Origin: DATARH01 sp036268075
Lineage (GTDB): Bacteria > Pseudomonadota > Alphaproteobacteria > ATCC43930 > CGMCC-115725
DNA length: 64,000 nucleotides
Direction of reading: 5' to 3'
Assembly (NCBI GenBank): GCA_036268075.1
Contig: DATAUV010000001.1
Coordinates: forward strand, 62,001 to 126,000
The notes below the pieces were generated by a model. It did not search any database. It saw only the letters and a list, made by a program, of their open reading frames with translations, and had not been told where the DNA came from. Positions 25,182 through 35,932 of this stretch are shown in pieces. Both the position numbers and the translations under genes were made by a program. Position 1 is the first letter of the stretch, and each line of letters opens with the position of its first letter.

Positions 25182-25274
25182 CGGGGTTTTCTGCGTGATG
25201 ACGGGGTTGGGGACGTACAGGGGAACAATGAGCGCCAGGTGTAAGACGGGAGCGGCGACGAGCAAGGCCGCTAC

Positions 25275-26171
25275 GTGATCCGGCTGTCGCCGCAAATGCG
25301 CGCCGCGATCCAGCGGACCGTGCTGCCGGCTCTGATATTGCTGTCGGCGGCGATCATCGTGCTCGGCAAGGCCGACCGCATGATCTTCGATGGGCTGAGC
25401 GCGGCAACCGCCGACGCGCTGGCGCCGGTGCTGCAGGCTGTGTCGCGCCCGATCGGCGCGGTCGGCGACATGATCGACCGCGCGCGCGGCTTTATCGGCA
25501 CTTACGAAGAGAACCGGCGCCTCACGCGCGAAAACGAGCGGCTGTTGCGCTGGCAGCAGGCCGCGCTCGACCTTGCCTCCGACAACCAGAAGCTGCGCGG
25601 GCTCGTCAAGGCGGTGCCGAACGCGTCGGTTTCATATGTGACGGCGCGGGTCATCGCCAATTCGGGCGGCGCCTATGTGCGCACGGTGATGATCGACGCC
25701 GGCAACGAGCAGCATGTCGCGCGCGGGCAGGCAGCCATCACCGGCGAGGGGCTCGTGGGCCGGATGACCGAGGTCGGGACGCGGGCGGCGCGGGTGCTGC
25801 TGATCACCGACCTCAATTCGCGCATCCCGGTCGTCATCGACAGCTCGAAGACCAACGCGGTGCTGGCCGGCGACAATTCCGAGCGGCCGCGGCTGATCTA
25901 CCTGTCGGGGACCGACGGGGTGAAGATCGGCGACCGCGTCGTGACCTCCGGCGAGGGCGGCGTGTTCCCGCCGGGCCTGCCGGTCGGCGTGGTGTCGGCG
26001 ATCGACGCGATGGGGCCGCGGGTCGAACCGTTTGTCGAGCTGTCGGAGCTCGGCTACCTGATGGTCGTCGATTACGGCCTGTCCGACTCGCTGCCGCAGC
26101 CGGTGCCTTTTGTCGAGCGGGCGACCCCGCGCAACAAGGCGGCCGCCGCTAAAGAGGCCGCCTCGCGCTGA
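25275..26171 (+). CDS. mreC: Rod-shape-determining protein MreC
   Basis: 298 residues with a GTG start. One N-terminal membrane helix (PALILLSAAIIVLGKA), a coiled coil (ENRRLTRENERLLRWQQAALDL) and a periplasmic beta domain (TGEGLVGRMTEVGTRAARVLLITDLNSRIPV). It bridges MreB/MreD to the penicillin-binding proteins. It lies 93 bases after mreB. Confidence 0.95.
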   Translation: MIRLSPQMRAAIQRTVLPALILLSAAIIVLGKADRMIFDGLSAATADALAPVLQAVSRPIGAVGDMIDRARGFIGTYEENRRLTRENERLLRWQQAALDLASDNQKLRGLVKAVPNASVSYVTARVIANSGGAYVRTVMIDAGNEQHVARGQAAITGEGLVGRMTEVGTRAARVLLITDLNSRIPVVIDSSKTNAVLAGDNSERPRLIYLSGTDGVKIGDRVVTSGEGGVFPPGLPVGVVSAIDAMGPRVEPFVELSELGYLMVVDYGLSDSLPQPVPFVERATPRNKAAAAKEAASR

Positions 26172-26194
26172 CCCGCGAGGCCGAAAGGCCGGTC

Positions 26195-26725
26195 ATGGCG
26201 CTCAAGGTTTTCAGCATGCCGGCGCTGCCCCGGGTCAATGGCGGCATCGTGCGGCTGTTGCCGATCGCAACGACGATCGCCGCGGCGCTGTTGGCGATCC
26301 TGCCGTTGCGCATTCCCGGCTACGCCGCGCTGACCCCGGGCTTTACGCTGATGGCGGCGTATCATTGGACGATCTATCGCCCGGATTTGTTGCCGCCGCT
26401 GGCGCTGTTCGCGATCGGACTGGGCGAGGATTTGCTGGTCGGGGCACCGGTGGGCGTGGGCGCGCTGGAGCTCCTCCTGGTGTACACGGCGGTGATCGGG
26501 TACCGGCGCTATTTCGTCAACCGCACCTTTCCGTTCGTATGGTCGGGCTTTACCCTGTTGACGGCGTGCGCGATGTTTATCCTATGGGCGGTGCATTGCC
26601 TGCTCGACGCGACCCTGCTCGATTTTCGCAACACGATCTTCCGCGCCGTGTTGACGGTCGCGATTTTCCCGGTCGCGAGCTTTCTTTTGGGCCGCAGCCA
26701 ACGCGCGCTGATGGGCGCGGACTGA
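26195..26725 (+). CDS. mreD: Rod-shape-determining protein MreD
   Basis: 176 residues with about five membrane segments, including TLMAAYHWTIYRPDLLPPL, the conserved MreD YW..YRP motif, and LEDLL-like acidic residues (GLGEDLLVGAPVG). It is the membrane partner of MreC and RodA in the elongasome. Starts 23 bases after mreC. Confidence 0.93.
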   Translation: MALKVFSMPALPRVNGGIVRLLPIATTIAAALLAILPLRIPGYAALTPGFTLMAAYHWTIYRPDLLPPLALFAIGLGEDLLVGAPVGVGALELLLVYTAVIGYRRYFVNRTFPFVWSGFTLLTACAMFILWAVHCLLDATLLDFRNTIFRAVLTVAIFPVASFLLGRSQRALMGAD

Positions 26726-26742
26726 CCTAGCAGGGCCGCCCG

Positions 26743-28623
26743 ATGGCACGCGAGATGCAACGGCAAAAGTCCATGACCCGGCGGGCGGCGCTGCTCGCCG
26801 GCGGGCAGGCGCTGTTGGGCGCGGCGCTGGTCGGGCGGCTCTATCAGCTACAGATCCTCGAACGGGACCGCTATACGGTGCTGGCCGAGGAAAACCGCAT
26901 CAACCTGCGCCTCCTGGTGCCGCCGCGCGGGCGGATCATCGACCGGTTCGACACGATCCTCGCCGACAACCACCCGAACTACCGCGTCGTCCTGGTGCCC
27001 GAGCAAACCGGCGACATCCCGGCGACGCTCAACGCGCTGGGGACCCTTATCGAGATTACCGACGCCGACCGACGCCGCGTGATGCGCGACGCGAAGCGGC
27101 ACCACCCGTTCATCCCGGTATCGGTGCGGGGCAACCTGACCTGGGCGGAGATGGCGCGGGTCGAGGTCGCGATCCCGGAGCTGCCCGGCGTGTCGATCGA
27201 GCAGGGGCTGCTTCGCTTCTATCCCTACGGCGCCTCGGCGGCGCATGTGCTGGGCTATGTCGCGGCGGTATCGGACAAGGAGCTGACCGGCGACCCGCTG
27301 CTCGAGCTGCCCGACTTTCGCATCGGCAAGAGCGGCATCGAAAAGGCCGAGGACCTGACGTTGCGCGGCACCGCCGGCACCAGCCAGGTCGAGGTCAACG
27401 CCTATGGCCGCGTCGTGCGCGAGATCGGCCGCGCCGAGGGCCAGCCCGGGCAGGACGTCGTGGTGTCGCTCGACATGGCGCTGCAGGATTACGCGATCAA
27501 GCGCTGCGCGAACGAGGTCGCGGTGTCGTGCGTCGTGCTCGACGCGCTGACCGGCGACGTGCTGACGCTGGTGTCGAGCCCGAGCTTTGACCCGATGCTG
27601 TTTTCGAACGGCCTCAGCCCGGCGACGTGGCAGGAATTGTCGACCGACCCGCGCAACCCGCTGCAGGACAAGGCGACGGCGGGGCTTTACCCGCCCGGCT
27701 CGACGTTCAAGCCGGTGGTCGCGCTGGCCGCGCTCGAAGCCGGTGCGCTGACGCCCGACACGGTGATCAACTGCCCCGGCTATATCGAGCTCGGCGACGC
27801 GACGTTTCATTGCTGGCGGTCGGGCGGCCACGGGCCGATGCATCTGCACGACGCGATCAAGAAATCCTGCGACGTATTTTTCTACGAGACGGCGCGGCGC
27901 ACCGGGATCGACCATCTGGCGACGATGGCGCGCCGCTTTGGCTTTGGCAGCCCGCTCGGCCTCGACATTCCGGGCGAGCGCGGCGGGCTGATGCCGACCC
28001 GCGACTGGAAGCTGGCGACGACCGGTGTCGCCTGGCAGCAGGGCGAGACGCTGATCACCGGCATCGGCCAGGGTTCGGTGCTGGCGACGCCGCTACAGGT
28101 CGCGACGATGGCCGCCCGGCTCGTCAGCGGGCGGATCGTGGTGCCGCATCTGGTGCGCCCGGCCGGGCTGATGCCGGCCGGCGGCGACCGCGCGCCGCCC
28201 AATTTCGCGCCCCTCGGCATCACCCGCCAGGCGCTGGCGCTGGTGCTCGACGGCATGAACGCGGTCGTCAACGACCCGCAAGGCACCGCCTATTCCGCGC
28301 GCATCACCGATCCGGCGATGGCGATGGGCGGCAAGTCGGGCACCTCGCAGGTGCGCCGGATCAGCGAGTACGAGCGCGAGCACGGCCTCAGAAAAGAAGA
28401 CGAGATCCCGTGGAAGGACCGCGATCACGCGCTCTTTGTCGGCTTTGCGCCGGTCGGCGCGCCGCGCTATGTCTGCGCGGTCGTCGTCGAGCATGGCGGC
28501 GCCGAGGCGGCGGGCGGCTCGGCGGTCGCGGCGCCGATCGTCCGCGACGTGCTGGTCGAGGCGCAAAAGCGCGACCCCGGACGGCGCGTGCCGCACCCCG
28601 ACACCGTGGCGCAGGCGGGCTGA
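26743..28623 (+). CDS. mrdA: Penicillin-binding protein 2 (elongasome transpeptidase)
   Basis: 626 residues, normal length. An N-terminal membrane helix, the pedestal domain (ENRINLRLLVPPRGRIIDRF), then the transpeptidase with SxxK in YPPGSTFKPVVALAALEAG, SxN as SCD in IKKSCDVFFYE, and KSGT in MGGKSGTSQVRR. It cross-links peptidoglycan in the sidewall. A 3-base gap separates it from rodA, with which it forms the core synthase. Confidence 0.96.
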   Translation: MAREMQRQKSMTRRAALLAGGQALLGAALVGRLYQLQILERDRYTVLAEENRINLRLLVPPRGRIIDRFDTILADNHPNYRVVLVPEQTGDIPATLNALGTLIEITDADRRRVMRDAKRHHPFIPVSVRGNLTWAEMARVEVAIPELPGVSIEQGLLRFYPYGASAAHVLGYVAAVSDKELTGDPLLELPDFRIGKSGIEKAEDLTLRGTAGTSQVEVNAYGRVVREIGRAEGQPGQDVVVSLDMALQDYAIKRCANEVAVSCVVLDALTGDVLTLVSSPSFDPMLFSNGLSPATWQELSTDPRNPLQDKATAGLYPPGSTFKPVVALAALEAGALTPDTVINCPGYIELGDATFHCWRSGGHGPMHLHDAIKKSCDVFFYETARRTGIDHLATMARRFGFGSPLGLDIPGERGGLMPTRDWKLATTGVAWQQGETLITGIGQGSVLATPLQVATMAARLVSGRIVVPHLVRPAGLMPAGGDRAPPNFAPLGITRQALALVLDGMNAVVNDPQGTAYSARITDPAMAMGGKSGTSQVRRISEYEREHGLRKEDEIPWKDRDHALFVGFAPVGAPRYVCAVVVEHGGAEAAGGSAVAAPIVRDVLVEAQKRDPGRRVPHPDTVAQAG

Positions 28624-28626
28624 GCG

Positions 28627-29781
28627 ATGGCGAGCATCTCGCCCGATCTCGGCCACCGCGAGCTGACCTTTGTCGACAGGCTTCGCGGCATCCGCTGGGG
28701 TCTGATCGCGCTGATCACGGCCATAGCGTGCCTCGGCTTCGCGACCCTGTATTCCGCAGCGAACGGCAATCTGCAGCCGTGGTCGGAAAAGCAGATGACG
28801 CGGTTCGCGTTTGCCTTTGTGCCGATGATCGCCGCGGCGCTGATCGACATCCGCCACTGGTTTCGCCTCGCCTATTGGATTTATGGGCTGGCGCTGGTGC
28901 TGGTCGTCGCGGTCGATTTGCACGGGCTCGTCGGGCTGGGAGCGCAGCGCTGGATCAATCTCGGCTTTATGCAGCTCCAGCCGTCGGAGGTGATGAAGGT
29001 CGCGATGGTGCTGGCCCTCGCCCATTACTTCCACGCGCTGCAAACCGAGGAGGTCGGACGGGTCAGCAAGGTGGTGGTGCCGGTCGTGCTGATCGTCGTG
29101 CCGGTGGGGCTGGTGCTGAAGCAGCCCGACCTCGGCACCGCGGTGATGCTGTTGGTCACGGGCGGGGTGGTGCTGTTCCTCGCCGGCGTCCGGCTGTGGA
29201 TGTTCGCGGTGGGGCTCGCCGCCGCGGCCGGCATCGCACCGCTCGCCTGGTCGATGCTGCGCGGCTATCAGAAGGCGCGGCTCTATACGTTTCTCGACCC
29301 CAACACCGACCCGCTCGGCGCGGGCTACCATATTTTGCAGTCGAAGATCGCGCTGGGCTCGGGGGGGCTGTTCGGCAAGGGGTTCCTCGAAGGGACGCAG
29401 ACGCATCTGAGCTTCCTTCCCGAGAAGCAGACGGATTTCATCTTTACGATCATCGCCGAGGAGTTCGGGCTCATCGGCGGGCTCGCTCTCCTCGCGCTCT
29501 ATGCGATCGTGATCACCTATTGCTTTGCGATCGCGCTCCGAAGCCGCAACCATTTCGGGCGCCTGTTGGGCCTTGGCTTGGCGACGAATTTCTTTTTGTA
29601 TGTGTTTATCAATACAGCGATGGTAATCGGCCTCCTGCCGGTGGTCGGGGTGCCGTTGCCGCTGATTTCCTATGGCGGGACTGCGATGGTTACCGTGATG
29701 CTGGGGTTTGGGCTGCTGATGAACGTGAGCATTCACCGCGACGTGCGGATCAGCCGGCTCGGCGAAAGCCAGCTAGGCTAG
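28627..29781 (+). CDS. rodA: RodA peptidoglycan glycosyltransferase (SEDS family)
   Basis: 384 residues with about ten membrane helices. SEDS landmarks: INLGFMQLQPSEVMKVAMVLALA, LVLKQPDLGTAVMLLV with the catalytic-region Asp, GSGGLFGKGFLEGTQTHLSFLPEKQTDFIF, and VVGVPLPLISYGGTAMVTVM. It polymerises lipid II together with PBP2. Last recognised gene of the shape operon. Confidence 0.96.
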   Translation: MASISPDLGHRELTFVDRLRGIRWGLIALITAIACLGFATLYSAANGNLQPWSEKQMTRFAFAFVPMIAAALIDIRHWFRLAYWIYGLALVLVVAVDLHGLVGLGAQRWINLGFMQLQPSEVMKVAMVLALAHYFHALQTEEVGRVSKVVVPVVLIVVPVGLVLKQPDLGTAVMLLVTGGVVLFLAGVRLWMFAVGLAAAAGIAPLAWSMLRGYQKARLYTFLDPNTDPLGAGYHILQSKIALGSGGLFGKGFLEGTQTHLSFLPEKQTDFIFTIIAEEFGLIGGLALLALYAIVITYCFAIALRSRNHFGRLLGLGLATNFFLYVFINTAMVIGLLPVVGVPLPLISYGGTAMVTVMLGFGLLMNVSIHRDVRISRLGESQLG

Positions 29782-29791
29782 GGAGGGCGTC

Positions 29792-30400
29792 ATGGCCGAA
29801 AAAACCGCCCCGGAAGCCGGAAAGCACCTCCACGTCACCGTGCTGCTCGTCGCCTCGCGCCGGGCGCTCGACAATGCGCTGAGCGAGCTGGGCTTTCCCG
29901 AGGACGACGACCGCGTCATCGAGCACGACAGCCGCCTCGCCTTTCTCACCTGCACGCACGAGGAGGATTGCGACGACCTCTTCGCGCTGATCGCCGAATT
30001 GTCGGCGCGCGGCGAAAGCTGGGAGTTGCAGTCGCGCATCGACACCGAGGCGGGACGCGCGATCTATCAGTCGCTGTCGCGGCACCGCGCGGTCGAGGCG
30101 ATCGACGCGGTCGTCGACGAGGAGGTCGAGCCCGAGAGCGGCGAGGCGCCGCCGCACGATATCGAAACCCCGGAGGGGTTGGCGGGCCTGAAGCGGGTGC
30201 TGCGCCGGGTCGAGCCGGCCGAGGCGTTCGCCACGATCCGCCCCGGCCGCGACGGCCGCGCCACCGCGCGCATCCTGCGCCGCGGCTCGCGCCGTCTCGT
30301 CGCCGCCGCGATCGCCTCGGACGAGGCGACGCTGCGCGGCGTCTTGCGCGAGATACTGCCGAATGTGATGCTCGACGTGGCGATGAAGCCGCCGGGGTGA
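29792..30400 (+). CDS. Uncharacterised protein downstream of rodA
   Basis: 202 residues, soluble and acidic in the centre (DEEVEPESGEAPPHD). The N-terminal part (HLHVTVLLVASRRALDNALSELGF) looks like a strand plus helix; the C-terminal part (RATARILRRGSRRLVAAAIASDEATLRGVLREIL) another. No known motif recognised. It begins 10 bases after rodA with a gagg ribosome site, so it is probably the last gene of the mre operon. High-GC codon use matches its neighbours. Confidence 0.65.
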   Translation: MAEKTAPEAGKHLHVTVLLVASRRALDNALSELGFPEDDDRVIEHDSRLAFLTCTHEEDCDDLFALIAELSARGESWELQSRIDTEAGRAIYQSLSRHRAVEAIDAVVDEEVEPESGEAPPHDIETPEGLAGLKRVLRRVEPAEAFATIRPGRDGRATARILRRGSRRLVAAAIASDEATLRGVLREILPNVMLDVAMKPPG

Positions 30401-30485
30401 CCGCCGAACAGCGCTTGCCGACAAGCCAGCTTGGCGCGAAAATTGAAGCGGTCCAGAGGGCCGCGACGAACAGGGGAGACACATT

Positions 30486-31721
30486 ATGCCGACACGCCGA
30501 TCCGTTATCATGGGAGTGCCCGCCGCGGCGCTGGCCGCGAGCTTTGGCGTGCGCGCCTTTGCCGACGACAAGACGGTCTCGGTCGGGATCAACCTGCCGC
30601 TGACCGGCGCGGACGCACAGGCCGCGACCAAGATCAAGCAGGGCGCCCAGATGGCGTTCGACGAGGCGAACGCCGCGGGCGGCGCCGGCGGCTACAAGCT
30701 CAACGTGATCGTGCTCGACGACGGCACCGCGACCGCCGGCCAGTACGACCCGGCCCAGGCCGCGACCAACGCGCGCAAGCTGGTGTCGGACAGCTCGGTC
30801 GTGGCCGCGGTCGGCCCGCAGATGAGCGGCTCGGGCAAGGCGATGGCGCCGATCCTGTCGCAGGGCAACCTCGCGATCATCACGCCGGCCTCGACCAACC
30901 CCGACATCACCAACCCGAAATTCGCCGGCCAGTACAAGCCGGGCGGCAAGGCGATCTATTTCCGCACGGTGACGACCGACGCCTACCAGGGCCCGAACAT
31001 GGCCAACTACTACACCGACACGCTGAAGGTGAAGTCGGTGTACGTGCTCGACGACAGCGGCGCCTATGGCGTGGGCATCGCCGACTCGTTCCAAAAGCAG
31101 GCGGAAAAGCGCGGGATCAAGGTTCTGGGCCGCGACCAGCTCAACGCGAAAGAGGCCGACTACACGACGATCCTGACCAAGATCAAGCCGATGAACCCGG
31201 ACGGGATCTATTACGGCGGGGTCGCGCAGGCCGGCGTCAAGCTGGCCAAGCAGTCCTACGACATCGTGCCCAAGATCGTAAAAGGCGGCGGCGACGGCAT
31301 GCACAGCACCGATCTGCTGAGCGGCGCCGGCTTCCCCGCGGCCGAGGGCTGGTACTGCACGATCGCGGCGCCGCACGTCTTCGACAAGCCGGAGGTTGCC
31401 GCCTGGGCCAAGAAGTTCCAGGAAAAGTTCGGCGGCCCGCCCGAGGACTACTCGGTGACTTCGTACGACGCGGCGCTCGTCATCGTCGACGCGATCAAGC
31501 GCGTCGCCGCCTCGGGCAAGGAAGTCAACCGCGACAACGTCCGCGACGCGATCCAGTCGGCGAAGCTCGACACGCTCCAGGGCTCGGTCAGCTTCGACGA
31601 GAATGGCGACATCAACAACCGCATCGTCAGCGTGTTCCGGATCACCAAGGACGACAAATACCCGCTGAACGACACGGTGCATCAGTACAAATACGTCGGC
31701 GTCGCGCCGGCGAGCACGTGA
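30486..31721 (+). CDS. livK: Branched-chain amino acid ABC transporter, periplasmic binding protein
   Basis: 411 residues. An N-terminal export signal (PTRRSVIMGVPAAALAASFG, with paired arginines) is followed by a type I periplasmic binding fold: VGINLPLTGADAQAATKIKQG, VVAAVGPQMSGSGKAMAPIL, ITPASTNPDIT and YGVGIADSFQKQAEKRG. The substrate is probably a branched-chain or other amino acid. A ggggaga ribosome site precedes the ATG. Permease and ATPase genes follow on the same strand. Confidence 0.93.
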   Translation: MPTRRSVIMGVPAAALAASFGVRAFADDKTVSVGINLPLTGADAQAATKIKQGAQMAFDEANAAGGAGGYKLNVIVLDDGTATAGQYDPAQAATNARKLVSDSSVVAAVGPQMSGSGKAMAPILSQGNLAIITPASTNPDITNPKFAGQYKPGGKAIYFRTVTTDAYQGPNMANYYTDTLKVKSVYVLDDSGAYGVGIADSFQKQAEKRGIKVLGRDQLNAKEADYTTILTKIKPMNPDGIYYGGVAQAGVKLAKQSYDIVPKIVKGGGDGMHSTDLLSGAGFPAAEGWYCTIAAPHVFDKPEVAAWAKKFQEKFGGPPEDYSVTSYDAALVIVDAIKRVAASGKEVNRDNVRDAIQSAKLDTLQGSVSFDENGDINNRIVSVFRITKDDKYPLNDTVHQYKYVGVAPAST

Positions 31722-31737
31722 TCGTTTCGCACCGCAC

Positions 31738-31866
31738 CCTCCCCCCTCTCCACCCATTGGGGGAGAGGGTCGGGGTGAGGCGGGAATCCGCGGAGTCTGC
31801 CCACCTCACCCTCTCATCGCCAAGCCGATGGTCCCCTCCCTCTCCCCCCAACGGGCGGAGAGGGCA
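31738..31866. repeat. Dispersed GC-rich palindromic repeat, family B (copy 2), between livK and livH
   Basis: ccctcccccctctccaccca...ggggagagggtcggggtgag, then tgcccacctcaccctctcat and ctccctctccccccaacggg. It can fold into two strong hairpins and shares its second half with 18654-18756. Lying between the binding-protein gene and the permease gene, such a hairpin could lower expression of the permease relative to the binding protein. Confidence 0.75.
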
Positions 31867-31893
31867 TTTGTTTGACGAGGCGCCGCGCGTTTG

Positions 31894-32823
31894 ATGACCG
31901 ACACCGCACTTTATCTTCAGCAACTGATCAACGGGCTCAGCCTGGGGGCGATGTATTCGCTTTTGGCGCTCGGCTTCACGCTGGTCTACGGCATCCTCGA
32001 GCTCATCAACTTCGCGCATTTCAGCGTGTTCATGATCGCCTCGTTTATCGGGATGTGGGCGCTGAACCTGCTCGGGCTGGAGGGGCAGAGCACGATCCTG
32101 ACCGGGTTCTCGCTGGTCGGGGCGCTCGCCTTCGCGTTTGTCGTGACGATGGTGCTGAGCGGATGTCTCGGCGTCGCGATCGAGCGGCTGGCGCTGCGGC
32201 CGATGCGGGCGATACGCGGCACCGCGGCGATGATCACGACGATCGGCGTCTCGTACATCCTGTTGAACACCATCCTCTTGACCGTCGGCGCGGGCTCGGA
32301 GAATTTCCCCAACCCGATGCCCAATCTGCGCTGGGATGTCTTCGGCGCGACGCTGCGGCTGCGCGAGGTGCTGATCTGGGGTGTCGCGATCGTGCTGATG
32401 GTGGGGCTGCATCTGTTCGTGACCCGCACCCGGCTCGGCAAGGCGATGCGGGCGACGGCGCAGGATTCCGAGGCGGCGCGGATGATGGGGGTCGATGTCG
32501 ACCGCGTCATCATCACCGCGTTCTTTCTCGGCTCGGCCCTGGCCGGCGCGGCGGCCCTCATTTTCGGGCTCTACTACAACTATACGAGCTTTATCATCGG
32601 CTATTCGGCCGGCCTCAGGGCGTTTACCGCGGCCGTCCTCGGCGGGATCGGCAGCGTCACCGGGGCGATGCTCGGCGGCATCCTGATCGGGCTGATCGAG
32701 TCGTTCGGCGGGCAGCTCGTTTCGACGCGGTGGACCGACGTGATCATCTTCTCGATCCTGGTGCTCGTCCTCGTCGTCGTGCCGACCGGCCTTCTCGGCC
32801 GCGCGGCCCCGACCAAGTCCTGA
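31894..32823 (+). CDS. livH: Branched-chain amino acid ABC transporter permease LivH
   Basis: About 309 residues, eight or so membrane helices. Family motifs: LQQLINGLSLGAMYSLLALGFTLVYGIL, INFAHFSVFMIASFIGMWAL, RTRLGKAMRATAQDSEAARMMGVDVDRVI (the coupling loop) and AGLRAFTAAVLGGIGSVTGAMLGG. The ATG at 31894 gives the typical N-terminus. Confidence 0.94.
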   Translation: MTDTALYLQQLINGLSLGAMYSLLALGFTLVYGILELINFAHFSVFMIASFIGMWALNLLGLEGQSTILTGFSLVGALAFAFVVTMVLSGCLGVAIERLALRPMRAIRGTAAMITTIGVSYILLNTILLTVGAGSENFPNPMPNLRWDVFGATLRLREVLIWGVAIVLMVGLHLFVTRTRLGKAMRATAQDSEAARMMGVDVDRVIITAFFLGSALAGAAALIFGLYYNYTSFIIGYSAGLRAFTAAVLGGIGSVTGAMLGGILIGLIESFGGQLVSTRWTDVIIFSILVLVLVVVPTGLLGRAAPTKS

Positions 32824-32848
32824 TGATGAAGGCTGGATGTCTACCCGA

Positions 32849-32961
32849 GCGTCCTTCGAAACGCGCCCCGTGGGCGCTCCTCAGGATGAGCATGGGTTGA
32901 GCATGCCATACACAATTCCTCCTCATCCTGAGGAGGCGCGGAGCGCCGTCTCGAAAGACGC
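32849..32961. repeat. Long palindromic repeat, family A (copy 1), between livH and livM-livG
   Basis: About 113 bp. The outer arms gcgtccttcgaaacgc and gcgccgtctcgaaagacgc, and the inner arms ctcctcaggatgag and ctcatcctgaggag, are inverted copies. Sister copies lie at 35770-35886 and 50087-50200. Elements of this type are widespread in Bradyrhizobiaceae. It ends 23 bases before the livM-livG start codon. Confidence 0.9.
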
Positions 32962-32984
32962 ACGACGCTCCATGCAGGCCGGCG

Positions 32985-35022
<2,038 letters not shown>

Positions 35023-35039
<17 letters not shown>

Positions 35040-35769
35040 GCCGCTGTTGGAATTCAAGGGGGTCGACACCCATTACGGCGACCTCCACGTGCTGAAAGCG
35101 GTCGATTACCGGATCGAGGCGGGCGAGATCGTGTGCCTCTTGGGCGGCAACGCGTCCGGCAAATCCACGACGATGAAGGCGATCATGGGCGTCGTCGTGC
35201 CGACCCACGGCGACGTGCTCTACGAGGGCAAGTCGCTGAAGGGGGTCAGCATCGCCGAGCGGGTGCGGCGCGGGATCGCCCCGGTGCTGGAGGCGCGACG
35301 CCTGTTTCCGCGCATGACGGTGTACGAAAACCTGGAGATGGGCGCCTATACGCATTCCGCCCGAGGCCCCGAATACGAGGCCGACCTCGAACGCGTGTTC
35401 ACGCTGTTTCCCCGCGTCAAGGAGCGGCTGAAGCAGTTTGCCGGGACGCTGTCGGGTGGCGAGCAACAGATGGTCGCGATCGGCCGCGCGCTGATGGCCC
35501 GCCCGCGCCTCCTCTGCATGGACGAGCCGTCGATGGGGCTGTCGCCGGTGTTTGTCGAGCAGGTCTTCGACATCATCCAGACGATCAACACCCAGGGCAC
35601 GACGATCTTCATGGTCGAGCAGAACGCCAACATGGCCCTCTCGATCGCCCATCGCGCCTATGTGCTGCAAACCGGGCAGGTGGTGCTGAACGGCCCGGCG
35701 GCGGAGTTGCGGCAGAACGAGATGATCCGCAGCGCGTATCTCGGCGAGATGAAGGTGGCGGAGGCGTAG
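35023..35769 (+). CDS. livF: Branched-chain amino acid ABC transporter ATPase LivF
   Basis: About 248 residues from a GTG at 35023; a TTG at 35032 is also possible, and both overlap the end of livM-livG. Walker A is GGNASGKST instead of the common GxNGAGKT/S form. The signature is LSGGEQQMVAIGRALMARP and Walker B LLCMDEPSMGLSP. The Lys-Ser-Thr of the P-loop is kept, so it should still bind ATP. It partners LivG in energising the transporter. Confidence 0.93.
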
Positions 35770-35886
35770 TGCGTCCTTCGAGACGCCCGCTGCGCGGGCT
35801 CCTCAGGATGAGGAGCGATTGTAATGCCACACACAAACCAGTCCTCATCCTGAGGAGCGGGCGTAGCCTGCGTCTCGAAGGACGCA
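35770..35886. repeat. Long palindromic repeat, family A (copy 2), between livF and mscS
   Basis: About 117 bp. Arms tgcgtccttcgagacgcccg and tctcgaaggacgca, with inner arms ctcctcaggatgagg and cctcatcctgaggag. It begins one base after the livF stop codon and may act as its transcription end. Confidence 0.9.
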
Positions 35887-35932
35887 CCAAGGCCGGTGCC
35901 TAATTCGCCTCCCGCGCGTTTGCGTCAACGCG

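Noticed and set aside
28093..29736. A 547-codon minus-strand frame opposite rodA and the end of mrdA
   Set aside because: Antisense shadow; Arg, His, Gln-rich with no domain, while both plus-strand genes are certain.
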